Part shown: in pieces, positions 44,090-52,596 of the stretch | Numbering within the stretch: the stretch's first letter is position 1 | Layout: the number at the start of each line of letters is the position of its first letter | Origin: a delta proteobacterium ML8_F1 | Lineage (GTDB): Bacteria > Bacillota > Clostridia > Peptostreptococcales > Acidaminobacteraceae | Assembly (NCBI GenBank): GCA_002029975.1 | Contig: LQBE01000015.1 | Span: 58,392-122,391 of the forward strand | DNA length: 64,000 nucleotides | Reading direction: 5' to 3' | Notes under the pieces: model-generated | What the model was told of the DNA's origin: nothing | The model's input: only the letters and a program-made list of their open reading frames with translations | Databases searched by the model: none | Translations under genes and position numbers: made by a program

Positions 44090-45469
44090 CTAGAGTTTTT
44101 TCTGAATGGAGGCCAGATACTCACGGGTCAGGGTGTATTTTTCAAAAGAGGACTTCGAGAGAATCATGGCCGTGATGGTGCCAAGGGGAAGCAGCAATCC
44201 CAGGGCATAGAGTGTGAAGGGGGTCTGGGTGGCCAGACTGGAGTCAAAACCGATCAGGTCCAGGAGGAGGCCGAAGCAGAATATTCCCAGGGCCTGGGAG
44301 ATTTTATAGCCGAAGTTGAGCAGTCCGTAGTAGACCCCCTCATTTCTGACACCGTGGATGTGTTCTTCTATGTCAACCGTATCCGCCACCATGGAAAAGG
44401 GAAGGGAAAAAAGCCCGCTGGTGCCGAAACCCACAATGACCGCATAGAGAAGCATCACTTCAAAGTGGCCCGAAACGAAATCCTTGAAAAGGACCATGAT
44501 GAAGAGCAGACTGCTGCCGGCAATGGCGATTTTGAGCCCGGCAATCACGACGTTTTTTTTGTCGTGTTTTTTGGAGATGAAGACCCAGAAGGGTTGAAAG
44601 AGGATGCTCATTAGAAACTGCACTCCGAAAATCGTGGCAATCTCTACATTGTTAAAGACAAAGGTGTAGGTGAAGACATGGAGGCCGATGGTGCCGATCA
44701 GGGCGGCGGCAAGATTGGTGAAGAGGTAGCCCAGGAGAACGGATCTGAACTGGGGTTCTTTCAGGGCGAAGTTGACCCGGGTCAAAAAAAGGCTGAAATT
44801 GGGGCGGTCCTTCTTGTCGTCCCGGCTGCGGTAACCGGCAGTGGTGAAATAGGTGAAGAGCCCTGTGAAGAGGGTGAGACCCGAAACCGTGAGGGCCATA
44901 TTGCGATAGGCATCCGGATTGAGCTGTCCCAGGGGATAATCCAGGGAAGGTTTGAAGAAGACCAGCATGCCGATGGCGGTGACTGAAAGAATTGAAAGAA
45001 TAAAGAAAACAGTTTTAACCCCCTGGATGGCGCTGCGGTTGTCGTAATCCATGGTCATTTCAGCACCCAGGGCGTTGTAGGGGGTGGCATAAACGGTGAT
45101 AAAGGTCTTGTGGAGCAAAAGGATGACAAAAAGCCACAGGAATTTAATGGTGGGACTCAGGGAGGGGTTGACCGTCCACAGGGCGTAGTTGCCCGCCACC
45201 ATGAGAAGGGTGCCCAGGAGAAGATAGAGATGGCGTTTTCCCAGAGAGGAACGGGTGTTGTCGGAGATATAACCCATCAGGGGATCGCTGACACCGTCCC
45301 AGAGCACGCTGAGGGACACCATCAGACCGATCCAGCCGCCGGGCAGTCTCAGGACCGCCGTCCCGTAGAAAATCAGATAGGATGAAATCATCTGGGTAGT
45401 CAGCCCGTAACCGTAAACGCCGATGCCGTAACCCAGCTGATGGGAGAAGGGAACCTTGCTTTTTTGCAT
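44090..45469 (-). CDS. GPH-family (glycoside-pentoside-hexuronide) cation symporter, MFS-like
   Basis: A 459-residue transporter with twelve predicted helices. Family signs are GYGIGVYGYGLTTQMISSY at the N-terminus, LWDGVSDPLMGYISDNTRSSLGKRH (loop 2-3 of the GPH family), YNALGAEMT and GTSGLFSLPFSMVADTVD. It probably imports a sugar or glycoside with sodium or protons, but no glycosidase or sugar gene accompanies it. I prefer ATG 45469; a GTG nine codons upstream at 45496 would fall in a palindrome and has no ribosome site. A 22-base inverted repeat lies just upstream of the start. Confidence 0.88.
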   Translation of the reverse strand: MQKSKVPFSHQLGYGIGVYGYGLTTQMISSYLIFYGTAVLRLPGGWIGLMVSLSVLWDGVSDPLMGYISDNTRSSLGKRHLYLLLGTLLMVAGNYALWTVNPSLSPTIKFLWLFVILLLHKTFITVYATPYNALGAEMTMDYDNRSAIQGVKTVFFILSILSVTAIGMLVFFKPSLDYPLGQLNPDAYRNMALTVSGLTLFTGLFTYFTTAGYRSRDDKKDRPNFSLFLTRVNFALKEPQFRSVLLGYLFTNLAAALIGTIGLHVFTYTFVFNNVEIATIFGVQFLMSILFQPFWVFISKKHDKKNVVIAGLKIAIAGSSLLFIMVLFKDFVSGHFEVMLLYAVIVGFGTSGLFSLPFSMVADTVDIEEHIHGVRNEGVYYGLLNFGYKISQALGIFCFGLLLDLIGFDSSLATQTPFTLYALGLLLPLGTITAMILSKSSFEKYTLTREYLASIQKKL

Positions 45470-45493
45470 TGAATCACCATTTTCCTGGGATTT

Positions 45494-45515
45494 CACTTGA
45501 GTTTCCGCTCAAGTG
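45494..45515. promoter_or_regulatory. Palindromic operator candidate
   Basis: A perfect inverted repeat CACTTGAG-6-CTCAAGTG (45494-45501/45508-45515) lies in the divergent region between the sugar symporter and the NYN-LOTUS gene. It lacks a T run, so it looks like a repressor site or a 5'-UTR hairpin rather than a terminator. No regulator gene is adjacent. Confidence 0.45.
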
Positions 45516-45586
45516 ACTGGATTAATCGGGACAAATACTTTATACTTGGAGTGAAGGCCAAAGATTAAAGAATAAAGGGGTAAATT

Positions 45587-46339
45587 ATGAATGAAGACAA
45601 GCGCATCGCTGTTTTGATTGATGCCGACAATGTATCAGACAAGTACATCAGATACATCATTGATGAAATTTCAAACCACGGGACACCTACCTACAAAAGG
45701 ATTTACGGGGATTTCACCAGGTCCCAGATGACTTCCTGGAAGCAGGTGCTTCTTAACCATTCTATCATACCAGTTCAACAATACAGTTACACCACAGGAA
45801 AAAATGCCTCGGATGCGGCGCTAATCATCGACGCCATGGACATCCTCTATTCTCAGAACGTGGATGGTTTTTGTATAGTCTCCAGCGACAGCGATTTCAC
45901 GAAACTGGCGGCCCGGCTGAGAGAGTCCGGCATGCTGGTAATCGGCATGGGGGAAAAGAAGACCCCGAAACCCTTTATTGCCGCCTGTGAAAGATTCAAA
46001 TACCTTGAGGTCCTTGCCTCCATGGCAGACAAGACCGAGGAAGTGCCGACCACAAAGAGCCCCCCCGCCACCGATGATTCAAAGAACGGAATGACCTCCA
46101 AGACCCAGCTGGTGGAAACCATCAGAACCATTATCAATGAGGTGTCCGACGAGGATGGCTGGGCCTACCTTGGGGAGATTGGAAGCATCCTCAACAAGAG
46201 ATACCCTGATTTTGACACCAGAAACTACGGTTTTACCAAGCTGACGCCATTTGTCTCTTCCATGAAGAACTTTGAAGTCAGATCAGTGAAAACTTCCAAT
46301 CCCAACATAACTTTGAAATATGTCAGAAATAAAAAATAG
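45587..46339 (+). CDS. NYN-domain putative RNase with C-terminal OST-HTH/LOTUS domain
   Basis: A 250-residue protein. Residues 5-145 form a PIN-like NYN (LabA/LIM-KAIN) nuclease domain with acidic residues in VLIDADNV, GKNASDAALIIDAMDILY and CIVSSDSDFTKLAARLRE. A low-complexity linker (about 150-170) is followed by an OST-HTH/LOTUS domain (about 170-247: GWAYLGEIGSILNKRYPDFD, YGFTKLTPFV). LOTUS domains bind RNA, in particular G-rich or quadruplex RNA in eukaryotes, so this is likely an RNA-processing or quality-control factor. ATG 45587 has a GGGG site upstream. Target unknown. Confidence 0.9.
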   Translation: MNEDKRIAVLIDADNVSDKYIRYIIDEISNHGTPTYKRIYGDFTRSQMTSWKQVLLNHSIIPVQQYSYTTGKNASDAALIIDAMDILYSQNVDGFCIVSSDSDFTKLAARLRESGMLVIGMGEKKTPKPFIAACERFKYLEVLASMADKTEEVPTTKSPPATDDSKNGMTSKTQLVETIRTIINEVSDEDGWAYLGEIGSILNKRYPDFDTRNYGFTKLTPFVSSMKNFEVRSVKTSNPNITLKYVRNKK

Positions 46340-46342
46340 ACC

Positions 46343-46371
46343 TTGTTAAAAATTTGGCGACATGTTACAAT
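46343..46371 (+). promoter_or_regulatory. Promoter of the glycine-riboswitch transcript
   Basis: TTGTTA (46343-46348), 17-base spacer, TACAAT (46366-46371), about 60 bases before the aptamer. Confidence 0.6.
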
Positions 46372-46429
46372 GTGACAAATCATATGGACCGGATGATGGC
46401 AGTGGAAGAGGAATTCGACCGTTGCCGGA

Positions 46430-46521
46430 CGGGACTCTGGAGAGACTCTTTAAATAGAGCACCGAAGGGGAAAGCGTTCGTTTTGAAAAGAACGTCAAAC
46501 TCTCAGGTAAAAGGACAGAGA
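46430..46521 (+). ncRNA. Glycine riboswitch, single aptamer
   Basis: Core elements in order: GGACTCTGGAGAGACTC, GCACCGAAGGGGAAAGCG, AACTCTCAGGTAAAAGGAC and AGAG, with P1 formed by CTCTG (46435-46439) and CAGAG (46516-46520). Only one aptamer is present; the usual tandem partner is absent. A weak hairpin (around 46521-46550) and then a strong terminator lie downstream. Confidence 0.93.
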
Positions 46522-46562
46522 AAAGGGCTTTTAGTTGACGAGCCTTTTTATCTGCCTGCCTG

Positions 46563-46588
46563 AGACTGGAAAACCGGTCTTTTTTATT
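46563..46588 (+). terminator. Terminator in the glycine-riboswitch expression platform
   Basis: Stem AGACTGG/CCGGTCT (46563-46569/46574-46580) with AAAA loop, followed by TTTTTATTTTTTT. It lies just upstream of the ribosome site of the ACT gene. Confidence 0.88.
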
Positions 46589-46615
46589 TTTTTGTCAGAA
46601 AAGGAGGAAAGTCGA

Positions 46616-46909
46616 ATGAAAGCTATTGTCAATGTCGTGGGCAGGGACAGACTGGGAATCATAGCCGAGGTGTCTGGGGTCCTGTATCAGAAGCGGGTGA
46701 ATATTCTTGATTTGTCCCAGACCATCATGGAGGACTACTTCACTATGGTCATGCTGGTGGACCTGGGTCAAATGGAGGGCTCCTTCAAGTCCTTGAAGGA
46801 ATCCTTAAGGGCATGCTCTGAAAAAATCGGGATGTCCATAAGGATTCAGGAGGAGTCGATTTTCAAAGCCATGCATCAGGTGAATTTTGGGGGTGAGACC
46901 CTTGACTGA
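46616..46909 (+). CDS. ACT-domain protein, UPF0237 type
   Basis: A 97-residue protein with a single ACT domain (residues 1-75: [20 protein letters not shown] and VMLVDLG) of the UPF0237/GcvR-like group. Such proteins bind amino acids and usually regulate a partner. ATG 46616 follows AAGGAGG. Control by a glycine riboswitch suggests it senses or handles glycine. The end of the gene overlaps or abuts the start of UPF0210, its conserved neighbour in many Firmicutes. No enzymatic role is known. Confidence 0.9.
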   Translation: MKAIVNVVGRDRLGIIAEVSGVLYQKRVNILDLSQTIMEDYFTMVMLVDLGQMEGSFKSLKESLRACSEKIGMSIRIQEESIFKAMHQVNFGGETLD

Positions 46910-46910
46910 C

Positions 46911-48260
46911 ATGAAATCAATCCTGGAGACCATCCGGATGATTGAGAAGGAAAAACTTGATATCAGGACAGTCACCATGGGAATCTCCCTTTTGGACTGT
47001 GCCCATGAGGATGGGGCCCGGGCCCGGGAAAGGATTTACAAAAAAATTACAACTCTGGCCAGGGATCTGGTGGCGGTGGCGGACCAGATTGAAGAGGAGC
47101 TTGGGATTCCCATCATCAACAAGAGAATTGCAGTGACTCCCATCAGTCTGATTGCCGGTGCCACTGGGGAAGAGGACTACACGGCTTTTGCAAAGACCCT
47201 TGACGATGCCGCAGAGGCTGTGGGGGTCAATTTCATCGGAGGCTTCAGTGCCCTGGTTGAAAAAGGCATCTCAAACAGCGACCGGATTCTGATGAAGAGT
47301 CTTCCCGGGGCGCTGGCCAGTACTCAAAGAGTCTGCGCCTCAGTCAACGTAGGGACCACAAAGGCCGGCATCAATATGGATGCCGTCAAAACCATGGGGC
47401 AGACTATTCTGGACGTGGCGGCAATGACCAGGGACCAAGAGAGCATCGGCTGTGCCAAACTGGTGGTTTTTGCCAACGCTGTGGGAGACAACCCCTTTAT
47501 GGCCGGGGCTTATCACGGCGTCGGAGAGGCCGATGCGGTCATCAACGTGGGCGTGAGTGGTCCAGGGGTCATCAAGGCCGCTTTGGAGCGGGTGAGAGAC
47601 CAGCCCATTGACGTGGTGGCCAGGGTCATCAAGGAAACCGCTTTTAAAATCACCCGGGCGGGACAGTTAGTGGGAGAAGAGGTGAGCCGTCGGCTTGGCG
47701 TTCCCTTTGGCATCATGGACCTGTCCCTGGCCCCGACACCTGAAATCGGGGACAGTGTGGCCAGAATCCTGGAGGAAATCGGCCTTGAGGCCTGTGGAAC
47801 CCATGGGACCACAGCGGCTCTGGCGCTGCTCAATGATGCCGTGAAAAAGGGGGGCATCATGGCCTCAAACCATGTAGGGGGCCTCAGCGGCGCCTTCATC
47901 CCGGTCAGTGAAGACGAAGGGATGATTGCAGCGGTACAGGGAGGGGCGCTGACCTTTGACAAGCTTGAAGCCATGACCTGCGTCTGTTCGGTGGGTCTGG
48001 ACATGATTGCCATTCCCGGAGACACCCGGGCGGCCACGATTGCCGCCATGATTGCCGACGAGGCAGCCATCGGGGTCATCAATAATAAAACCACCGCCGT
48101 GCGGGTTATTCCGGCATGGGGTAAAACCACCGGGGACATGGTCCATTTCGGCGGACTGCTGGGGTATGCCCCGGTGATGAAAGTTAACAGTTTCGGTTCA
48201 GAGGCTTTTATCCGTCGTGGGGGCAGGATTCCGGCGCCGGTGCACAGCTTTAAAAACTGA
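46911..48260 (+). CDS. UPF0210 (DUF711) protein
   Basis: A 449-residue conserved protein of unknown function. The sequence matches the UPF0210 family: [17 protein letters not shown] at residue 18, [44 protein letters not shown], and a C-terminal [13 protein letters not shown]. The family has a fold related to pyruvate-formate-lyase-type or barrel proteins but no proven activity. I give ATG 46911; GTG 46893 and TTG 46902, closer to the GGGGGTGAG site, are possible alternatives. It is co-transcribed with the ACT gene under a glycine riboswitch. Confidence 0.88.
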   Translation: MKSILETIRMIEKEKLDIRTVTMGISLLDCAHEDGARARERIYKKITTLARDLVAVADQIEEELGIPIINKRIAVTPISLIAGATGEEDYTAFAKTLDDAAEAVGVNFIGGFSALVEKGISNSDRILMKSLPGALASTQRVCASVNVGTTKAGINMDAVKTMGQTILDVAAMTRDQESIGCAKLVVFANAVGDNPFMAGAYHGVGEADAVINVGVSGPGVIKAALERVRDQPIDVVARVIKETAFKITRAGQLVGEEVSRRLGVPFGIMDLSLAPTPEIGDSVARILEEIGLEACGTHGTTAALALLNDAVKKGGIMASNHVGGLSGAFIPVSEDEGMIAAVQGGALTFDKLEAMTCVCSVGLDMIAIPGDTRAATIAAMIADEAAIGVINNKTTAVRVIPAWGKTTGDMVHFGGLLGYAPVMKVNSFGSEAFIRRGGRIPAPVHSFKN

Positions 48261-48271
48261 TAAAAACGACA

Positions 48272-48303
48272 AAAAAGCGACTATTATTGGGAGTTGTTTT
48301 GTG
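48272..48303 (+). terminator. Terminator after UPF0210
   Basis: A nine-pair stem with G-T pairs, AAAGCGACT/AGTTGTTTT, and a T-rich 3' arm. Confidence 0.6.
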
Positions 48304-48396
48304 AAATTCAAGAATTAGCTGTAAAAATAAAGGGTAAAGGTGAAGGGAGGCCGAAATAAGCCTGTGAAGGCAATAAAGTGAAGGAAGGATGGGACC

Positions 48397-49746
48397 ATGA
48401 AAAAAGTCTTATTGAAAAATGCAAAAGCCATTGTGACCTGTGATGACAGGGACCGTCAACTTTTTGGCTATGATCTTCTGATTGAGGCGGGGACCATCAC
48501 CGCCATTGAAAAAAACCTTAAAGATCCGGATGCTGAAGTGATCAATGCCGAAGATCTCTGGGTCTATCCGGGGCTGGTGAACACCCATCACCATTTTTAT
48601 CAGGTGCTCACCCGGAATATCCCGGAAATTCAAAAACTCGAGCTTTTTGACTGGCTGCTGTGGCTTTACGAAAGATGGCGCTATCTGACCTCGGACATGC
48701 TCCACGCCGCTGCCATGGTGGCCATGGCAGAGCTTGTCAAGTACGGCGCCACGACGATTTTCGACCATCACTATGTCTTCCCTCAAGGGGAGGAAAACCT
48801 GATTGACAGAGAATTTGAAGCCGCCGCGACCTTGGGTGTCCGGCTTCATGCCAGCAGGGGATCCATGTCCCTGGGGAAATCCCATGGGGGACTGCCGCCT
48901 GACGATCTTGTTCAAAGGGCGGAAGATATTTTGGCCGACAGTGAAAGACTCATCAGGAAATACCATGATTCCTCCCATGGTGCCATGACCCAGGTGGTTT
49001 TGGCTCCCTGTTCCCCTTTTTCAGTGGACCGGGAAATTATGGTAAAGAGTGCGGCCCTGGCCAGGAAATACGGTATCAGGCTGCACACCCATCTTGCAGA
49101 AACTGCGGATGAAGTGGATTTCTGCATTAAAACCCTGGGAGACAGGCCCCTGGGCTATATGGAAAGTGTCAACTGGGTGGGAGAGGACGTTTTCTACGCC
49201 CACGGCATATTCTTCAATGATGAAGAGCTCGAGCGCCTGGCCCAGACCGGGACCGGCATCGCCCACTGTCCGATTTCCAACATGAAGCTCGCTTCAGGGG
49301 TGGCAAGAATCAGTGAAATGCTTCCCATGGATATCCCGGTGGGACTCGCCGTGGATGGCAGTGCCTCTAATGACAGTTCCAATCTGCTTGCGGAAATCCG
49401 GTCCGGCTACCTGCTCCAAAGACTTGCCTACAAGGAAAAAGCGCCGTCAGCCTATGAATTTTTAAAAATCGCCACCAGGGGGGGAGCTAGAATTCTGGGC
49501 CGGGAGGACATCGGTTCCCTTGAAGTTGGAAAATGCGCCGACATGTTTTTCGTCAAAAGTGACAGCGTCAATTATGCCGGATGTGCTGATGACCCCGGGG
49601 CAGTACCCGGGGTGACGGGGATCAATGAGCCTGTCTTTATGACCATGGTGGGGGGCGAAATCATCTACAGGGAGGGTGAATTCACCCACATCAATGAGGA
49701 GGACTACGTCCGCAGGGTCAATGATTTTTCAAAGGTGCTGAGATGA
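48397..49746 (+). CDS. Metal-dependent deaminase, probable 8-oxoguanine deaminase
   Basis: Amidohydrolase superfamily, subtype III deaminase, 449 residues. Metal ligands: LVNTHHHFYQVLTR (HxH at about residue 66), RLHTHLAETADEV (third His), YAHGIFF and LAVDGSASNDSSN (Asp). The NTHHH...QVLTR pattern and the tryptophan-rich segment LFDWLLWLYERW are those I associate with 8-oxoguanine deaminases, which convert 8-oxoguanine to uric acid; guanine-type or TrzN-like chlorohydrolases are alternatives. ATG 48397 has GAAGGAAGG upstream. It stands alone; no purine catabolic genes adjoin it. Confidence 0.82.
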   Translation: MKKVLLKNAKAIVTCDDRDRQLFGYDLLIEAGTITAIEKNLKDPDAEVINAEDLWVYPGLVNTHHHFYQVLTRNIPEIQKLELFDWLLWLYERWRYLTSDMLHAAAMVAMAELVKYGATTIFDHHYVFPQGEENLIDREFEAAATLGVRLHASRGSMSLGKSHGGLPPDDLVQRAEDILADSERLIRKYHDSSHGAMTQVVLAPCSPFSVDREIMVKSAALARKYGIRLHTHLAETADEVDFCIKTLGDRPLGYMESVNWVGEDVFYAHGIFFNDEELERLAQTGTGIAHCPISNMKLASGVARISEMLPMDIPVGLAVDGSASNDSSNLLAEIRSGYLLQRLAYKEKAPSAYEFLKIATRGGARILGREDIGSLEVGKCADMFFVKSDSVNYAGCADDPGAVPGVTGINEPVFMTMVGGEIIYREGEFTHINEEDYVRRVNDFSKVLR

Positions 49747-49833
49747 CCAGGGGCTTTTTCAGGCCGGGCCCCTTTGCAGAGCATCCAAAGACGGGACACA
49801 TCCTGAACCCGGTCAAAAGGAAGTGTATCAAGT

Positions 49834-50874
49834 ATGCCGGCTAGAGGACAGCGAAGCAAGATGAACCAGCCTCCGGGGACACTGACCTATACGGGACAGT
49901 ACACCCAGGAGCCCTTTGCCATGGAGCTCTTTGTCTACACTCCTGAAGGGGTGGACCGGGTGGCCCTTGAGCGCATTGAAGATATTGAAGGGTACCGTGG
50001 CTTCAAGTGGCTCAATGTCGTGGGGATCTGCCATGTTCCGGAAGTGGCCGGGGTCGGAAGATATTTTGACCTTTCAGACCTTTTGATGGAGGACATTTTT
50101 CACGTATGGCAGAGAAGTCGTCTGGACATTGAAAAAGACCATCTGTTTTCCATCCACAAAATGATTTATCTCGAGGCACAGCATCTGGTCATGGAGCACC
50201 TTTCCATGGTGGTGATGAAAGACACCCTGGTCACCTTCCAGGAAGTGAAGACGGACATTTTCAATCCCGTCTGAGAACGTCTTTTTGACCAAAAGAGCAA
50301 TGTGAGAAACAGAGGCACGGATTATTTGTATTTCGCCCTCCTCGATGTTCTTTCGGACCGCTATTATGGGATTGTTGAGGACCTTTCCCAGGAAATCGAA
50401 TATCTGGAAAACACGATGCTGCAGATACGGGATCAAAAGGGAGAAAGGATACACGGCGTCAAAAAATCCCTCATCTGGATTAGAAACGGTGTTTTTCCAG
50501 GGAGGGATATTGTCAGGGAACTCACCCAGACAGAGTCATCTCTGATCAAAGACGAGACCAGGGTTTTTTTCGAGGATCTGCTCAGCCACCTGGACCAGAT
50601 TGTGGACATGGTGGGCATCTACCGGGAAATCGCCCAGAGCCTTAATGACACCTTCGATGGCTTGACCAACCAGCAAATGAATCGCATTATGACCATCCTC
50701 ACAATTTTCTCAGCGGTATTTATTCCCCTGTCCTTTCTTGCCGGGGTTTTCGGCATGAATTTTGTCCACATGCCTATTTTTGAATGGACCGGTGGTGTCT
50801 ACTTTTTTGTAATCCTTTGCATTGCTCTGGCCTCGGGGATGCTGGGGTATTTCAAATATCAAAAGTGGCTGTAG
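49834..50874 (+). pseudogene. corA: corA magnesium/cobalt channel gene interrupted by one in-frame TGA
   Basis: Two reading frames, 49834-50274 and from 50275, are in the same frame and separated only by a TGA at 50272-50274. Read through, the region gives FQEVKTDIFNPV-stop-ERLFDQKSNVRNRG, whereas CorA proteins have PVRER, so CGA (Arg) has become TGA by one C-to-T change. The first part holds the cytoplasmic funnel domain; the second has DYLYFALLDVLSDRYY, a stalk helix and the pore signature GMN (YGMN-like, FGMNFVHMP) with two membrane helices. Total length would be 346 codons. The C-terminal part has internal starts but without the funnel would not make a normal channel. Recent pseudogene, readthrough or a sequencing error are all possible. 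Confidence 0.88.
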
Positions 50875-50876
50875 TC

Positions 50877-52361
50877 TCAAAGGGCATCGATCAGTTTGTC
50901 GAGGGTGTCCATGACGTAGAGGGGATTTTTTTGAATCAGAGGGACCTGGTTCCACAGGTGGTCAAAGTAGTATTCAAAGGCCACTGTGGTGGTAAGGTCA
51001 GTTCCGAGAAAATACTCCCGGGTAGCCACTGGATTGTAGGTGACGACAAATTTTCTTGATGCAATAATGAGATTTACCGGAAACAGCAGGGAAATGTCAG
51101 CCTCCTGGATAAAGGCAAACTGAATCAGACTGTCGGAGCGCATTTTTTCCTTGATGGATTCAAAAATTTCCCTGAGCTCCGGACGGGTGATGTGAACCGG
51201 TTGACCGGCAAGATAACTCAGGGTTTCAATTCTGATCTGGTCGAGATTCCCGAGCTGATTGTAAAGGTCGATATTGTAGAGGATTTTTATAGAATTGGTG
51301 GCGAGGGCATTGAGTTCCGCCTGGAATTCAAGAATCCGGGTGATGTGTGTTTCCTGGATGCGGTGTCTTTGAAGAACCCTGACAATCAGTTCTGGAGGAA
51401 AATGGATGAGATTGGGCATAAAGGAATAGATGAAGTAGTTGTTGGGTTCCCGGATATAGCCTTCGAGTTTTTCTCTCAGCCCGTCAAGTCGGGCAAGAGG
51501 GAAGGGGATGAACAGGGGCTGGGAGCTTTTCAAATAGTTTTTGAAAATCTCCGTGTAGGATTTCACAGAAAAAGGGTCGGTGTACACCGCCGTGTAGCGG
51601 TCGTCGGGGTCGGAAGAGTAGTTCACGCTGTACAGGACTATCTTGTCCCGGACAATCAGCAGGGTGAGTTTGTGATTGTTTTCGCAGGGCATATTGTTGG
51701 AAAAGGTAGTCACATTGTGATGGGTGAAAAATGAAATCCAGTGTTTCAAGGATTCAGGTTCGAGAAAAATGCGGTGGTTCACGCCGTTAATCAGGGTGAA
51801 TTCATGGGCCTGATGGAGAATCTCCAGAATCTTGTTGTTCCATGAGTGGAGAAAATCAGAATCCTTCAGCAGCCATTTGAGGTCCTCCTGGGAAAAGAAC
51901 AGGAGTTTTTCAGTGGCACTGCTTTGCACTGTCATATCGAGAATCTGTTCAAAAGCCTCCCGGGCCCCTTCAAGTCCCCTGAAAAAACGCACAGGGTAAT
52001 CAAAAACCCGCCTGGTCGGGTCCATGGGCAGTGAAGACTCCCGGGACGGGGGGTTCAGGTGTGAGACATCATCCATCAGAAAGCGTTCGACGCTGTGTCG
52101 CAGCTGGGTCAGATTGTGGATAGGCTCCTCCTGGGAGGCGAAAATTCTTTTAAGGATATGGTAGTGGTTAGTCTGGTCGACTTTCAGAAAATAATCCACC
52201 AGGTCGCTGAAATACGGGGACCGGTAATTGAGGATTCTTTTTTTGTTTTTCCATTTACTGATCAGCGAGACATCTGTGTGGATGGCGCTGGCAAGTTCCC
52301 TGCCGCTGATATTCAGGGCATCCATCAGATAACCCAGATGGCTTTTGTAGGAATCGTTCAA
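50877..52361 (-). CDS. Uncharacterised 494-residue protein with N-terminal HTH domain
   Basis: I do not recognise a characterised family. Residues 8-45 look like an XRE-type helix-turn-helix (LGYLMDALNISGRELASAI, then HTDVSLISKWKNKKRIL). The rest (about 110-494) is a large soluble region without cysteine-rich or obvious enzymatic motifs, with phrases such as EKLLFFSQEDLKWLLKD and NYFIYSFMPNLIHFPPELIVRVLQRH; no membrane segments are evident. It is probably a one-component transcription regulator with a big sensory domain. ATG 52361 has AGGCAGGTGAC upstream. Its own promoter region carries a perfect palindrome over the -35, suggesting autoregulation. It ends almost touching corA in convergent orientation. 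Confidence 0.75.
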   Translation of the reverse strand: MNDSYKSHLGYLMDALNISGRELASAIHTDVSLISKWKNKKRILNYRSPYFSDLVDYFLKVDQTNHYHILKRIFASQEEPIHNLTQLRHSVERFLMDDVSHLNPPSRESSLPMDPTRRVFDYPVRFFRGLEGAREAFEQILDMTVQSSATEKLLFFSQEDLKWLLKDSDFLHSWNNKILEILHQAHEFTLINGVNHRIFLEPESLKHWISFFTHHNVTTFSNNMPCENNHKLTLLIVRDKIVLYSVNYSSDPDDRYTAVYTDPFSVKSYTEIFKNYLKSSQPLFIPFPLARLDGLREKLEGYIREPNNYFIYSFMPNLIHFPPELIVRVLQRHRIQETHITRILEFQAELNALATNSIKILYNIDLYNQLGNLDQIRIETLSYLAGQPVHITRPELREIFESIKEKMRSDSLIQFAFIQEADISLLFPVNLIIASRKFVVTYNPVATREYFLGTDLTTTVAFEYYFDHLWNQVPLIQKNPLYVMDTLDKLIDAL

Positions 52362-52390
52362 TTGGAGTCACCTGCCTTCCTGGTGTCTTG

Positions 52391-52419
52391 ATTATCCCAT
52401 GGTGTCAATATATTGTCAA
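52391..52419 (-). promoter_or_regulatory. Promoter of the 494-residue HTH gene
   Basis: Minus-strand TTGACA (52414-52419), 17-base spacer, GATAAT (52391-52396), about 30 bases before the start codon. Confidence 0.7.
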
Positions 52420-52437
52420 TTATCCAATATTGACAAT
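52412..52437. promoter_or_regulatory. Palindromic operator overlapping the -35 of the HTH gene
   Basis: A perfect 9-bp inverted repeat ATTGTCAAT-8-ATTGACAAT (52412-52420/52429-52437). The left arm contains the -35 hexamer. A further TGTCAAT half-site lies at about 52403-52409. The layout fits repression by the HTH protein itself. Confidence 0.65.
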
Positions 52438-52526
52438 CCAGGGGTTTGACTTCTCAAAATGATTTAAAGACATTAAAATGAACACATAGTTGCTAATATA
52501 CGCCATATTGGAATCTATAATGTGAA

Positions 52527-52550
52527 AGCCGGTGTCTGCCGGTTTTTTTT
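52527..52550 (+). terminator. Plus-strand terminator-like hairpin
   Basis: CCGG-TGTCTG-CCGG (52529-52542) followed by eight T. No plus-strand gene precedes it directly; the 90 bases upstream (52440-52526) show only AT-rich sequence and a TATAAT at 52516-52521, so a tiny transcript is possible but unsupported. Confidence 0.5.
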
Positions 52551-52556
52551 GTTGTC

Positions 52557-52588
52557 AAAAAAAGGACCGTCATTTGATGAGGTCCTTT
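52557..52588 (-). terminator. Terminator of the acetate-transporter-like gene
   Basis: A perfect 8-bp stem AAAGGACC/GGTCCTTT (52561-52568/52581-52588), continued on the minus strand by a run of T. Confidence 0.85.
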
Positions 52589-52596
52589 GCTGCAAT

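Noticed and set aside
46354-46563. Open frame of 69 codons before the ACT gene
   Set aside because: It runs straight through the glycine riboswitch and its expression platform and has no ribosome site.
50272-50274. TGA in corA as selenocysteine
   Set aside because: CorA proteins have Arg, not Cys, at this place (PVRER), and no SECIS-like hairpin is apparent just downstream.
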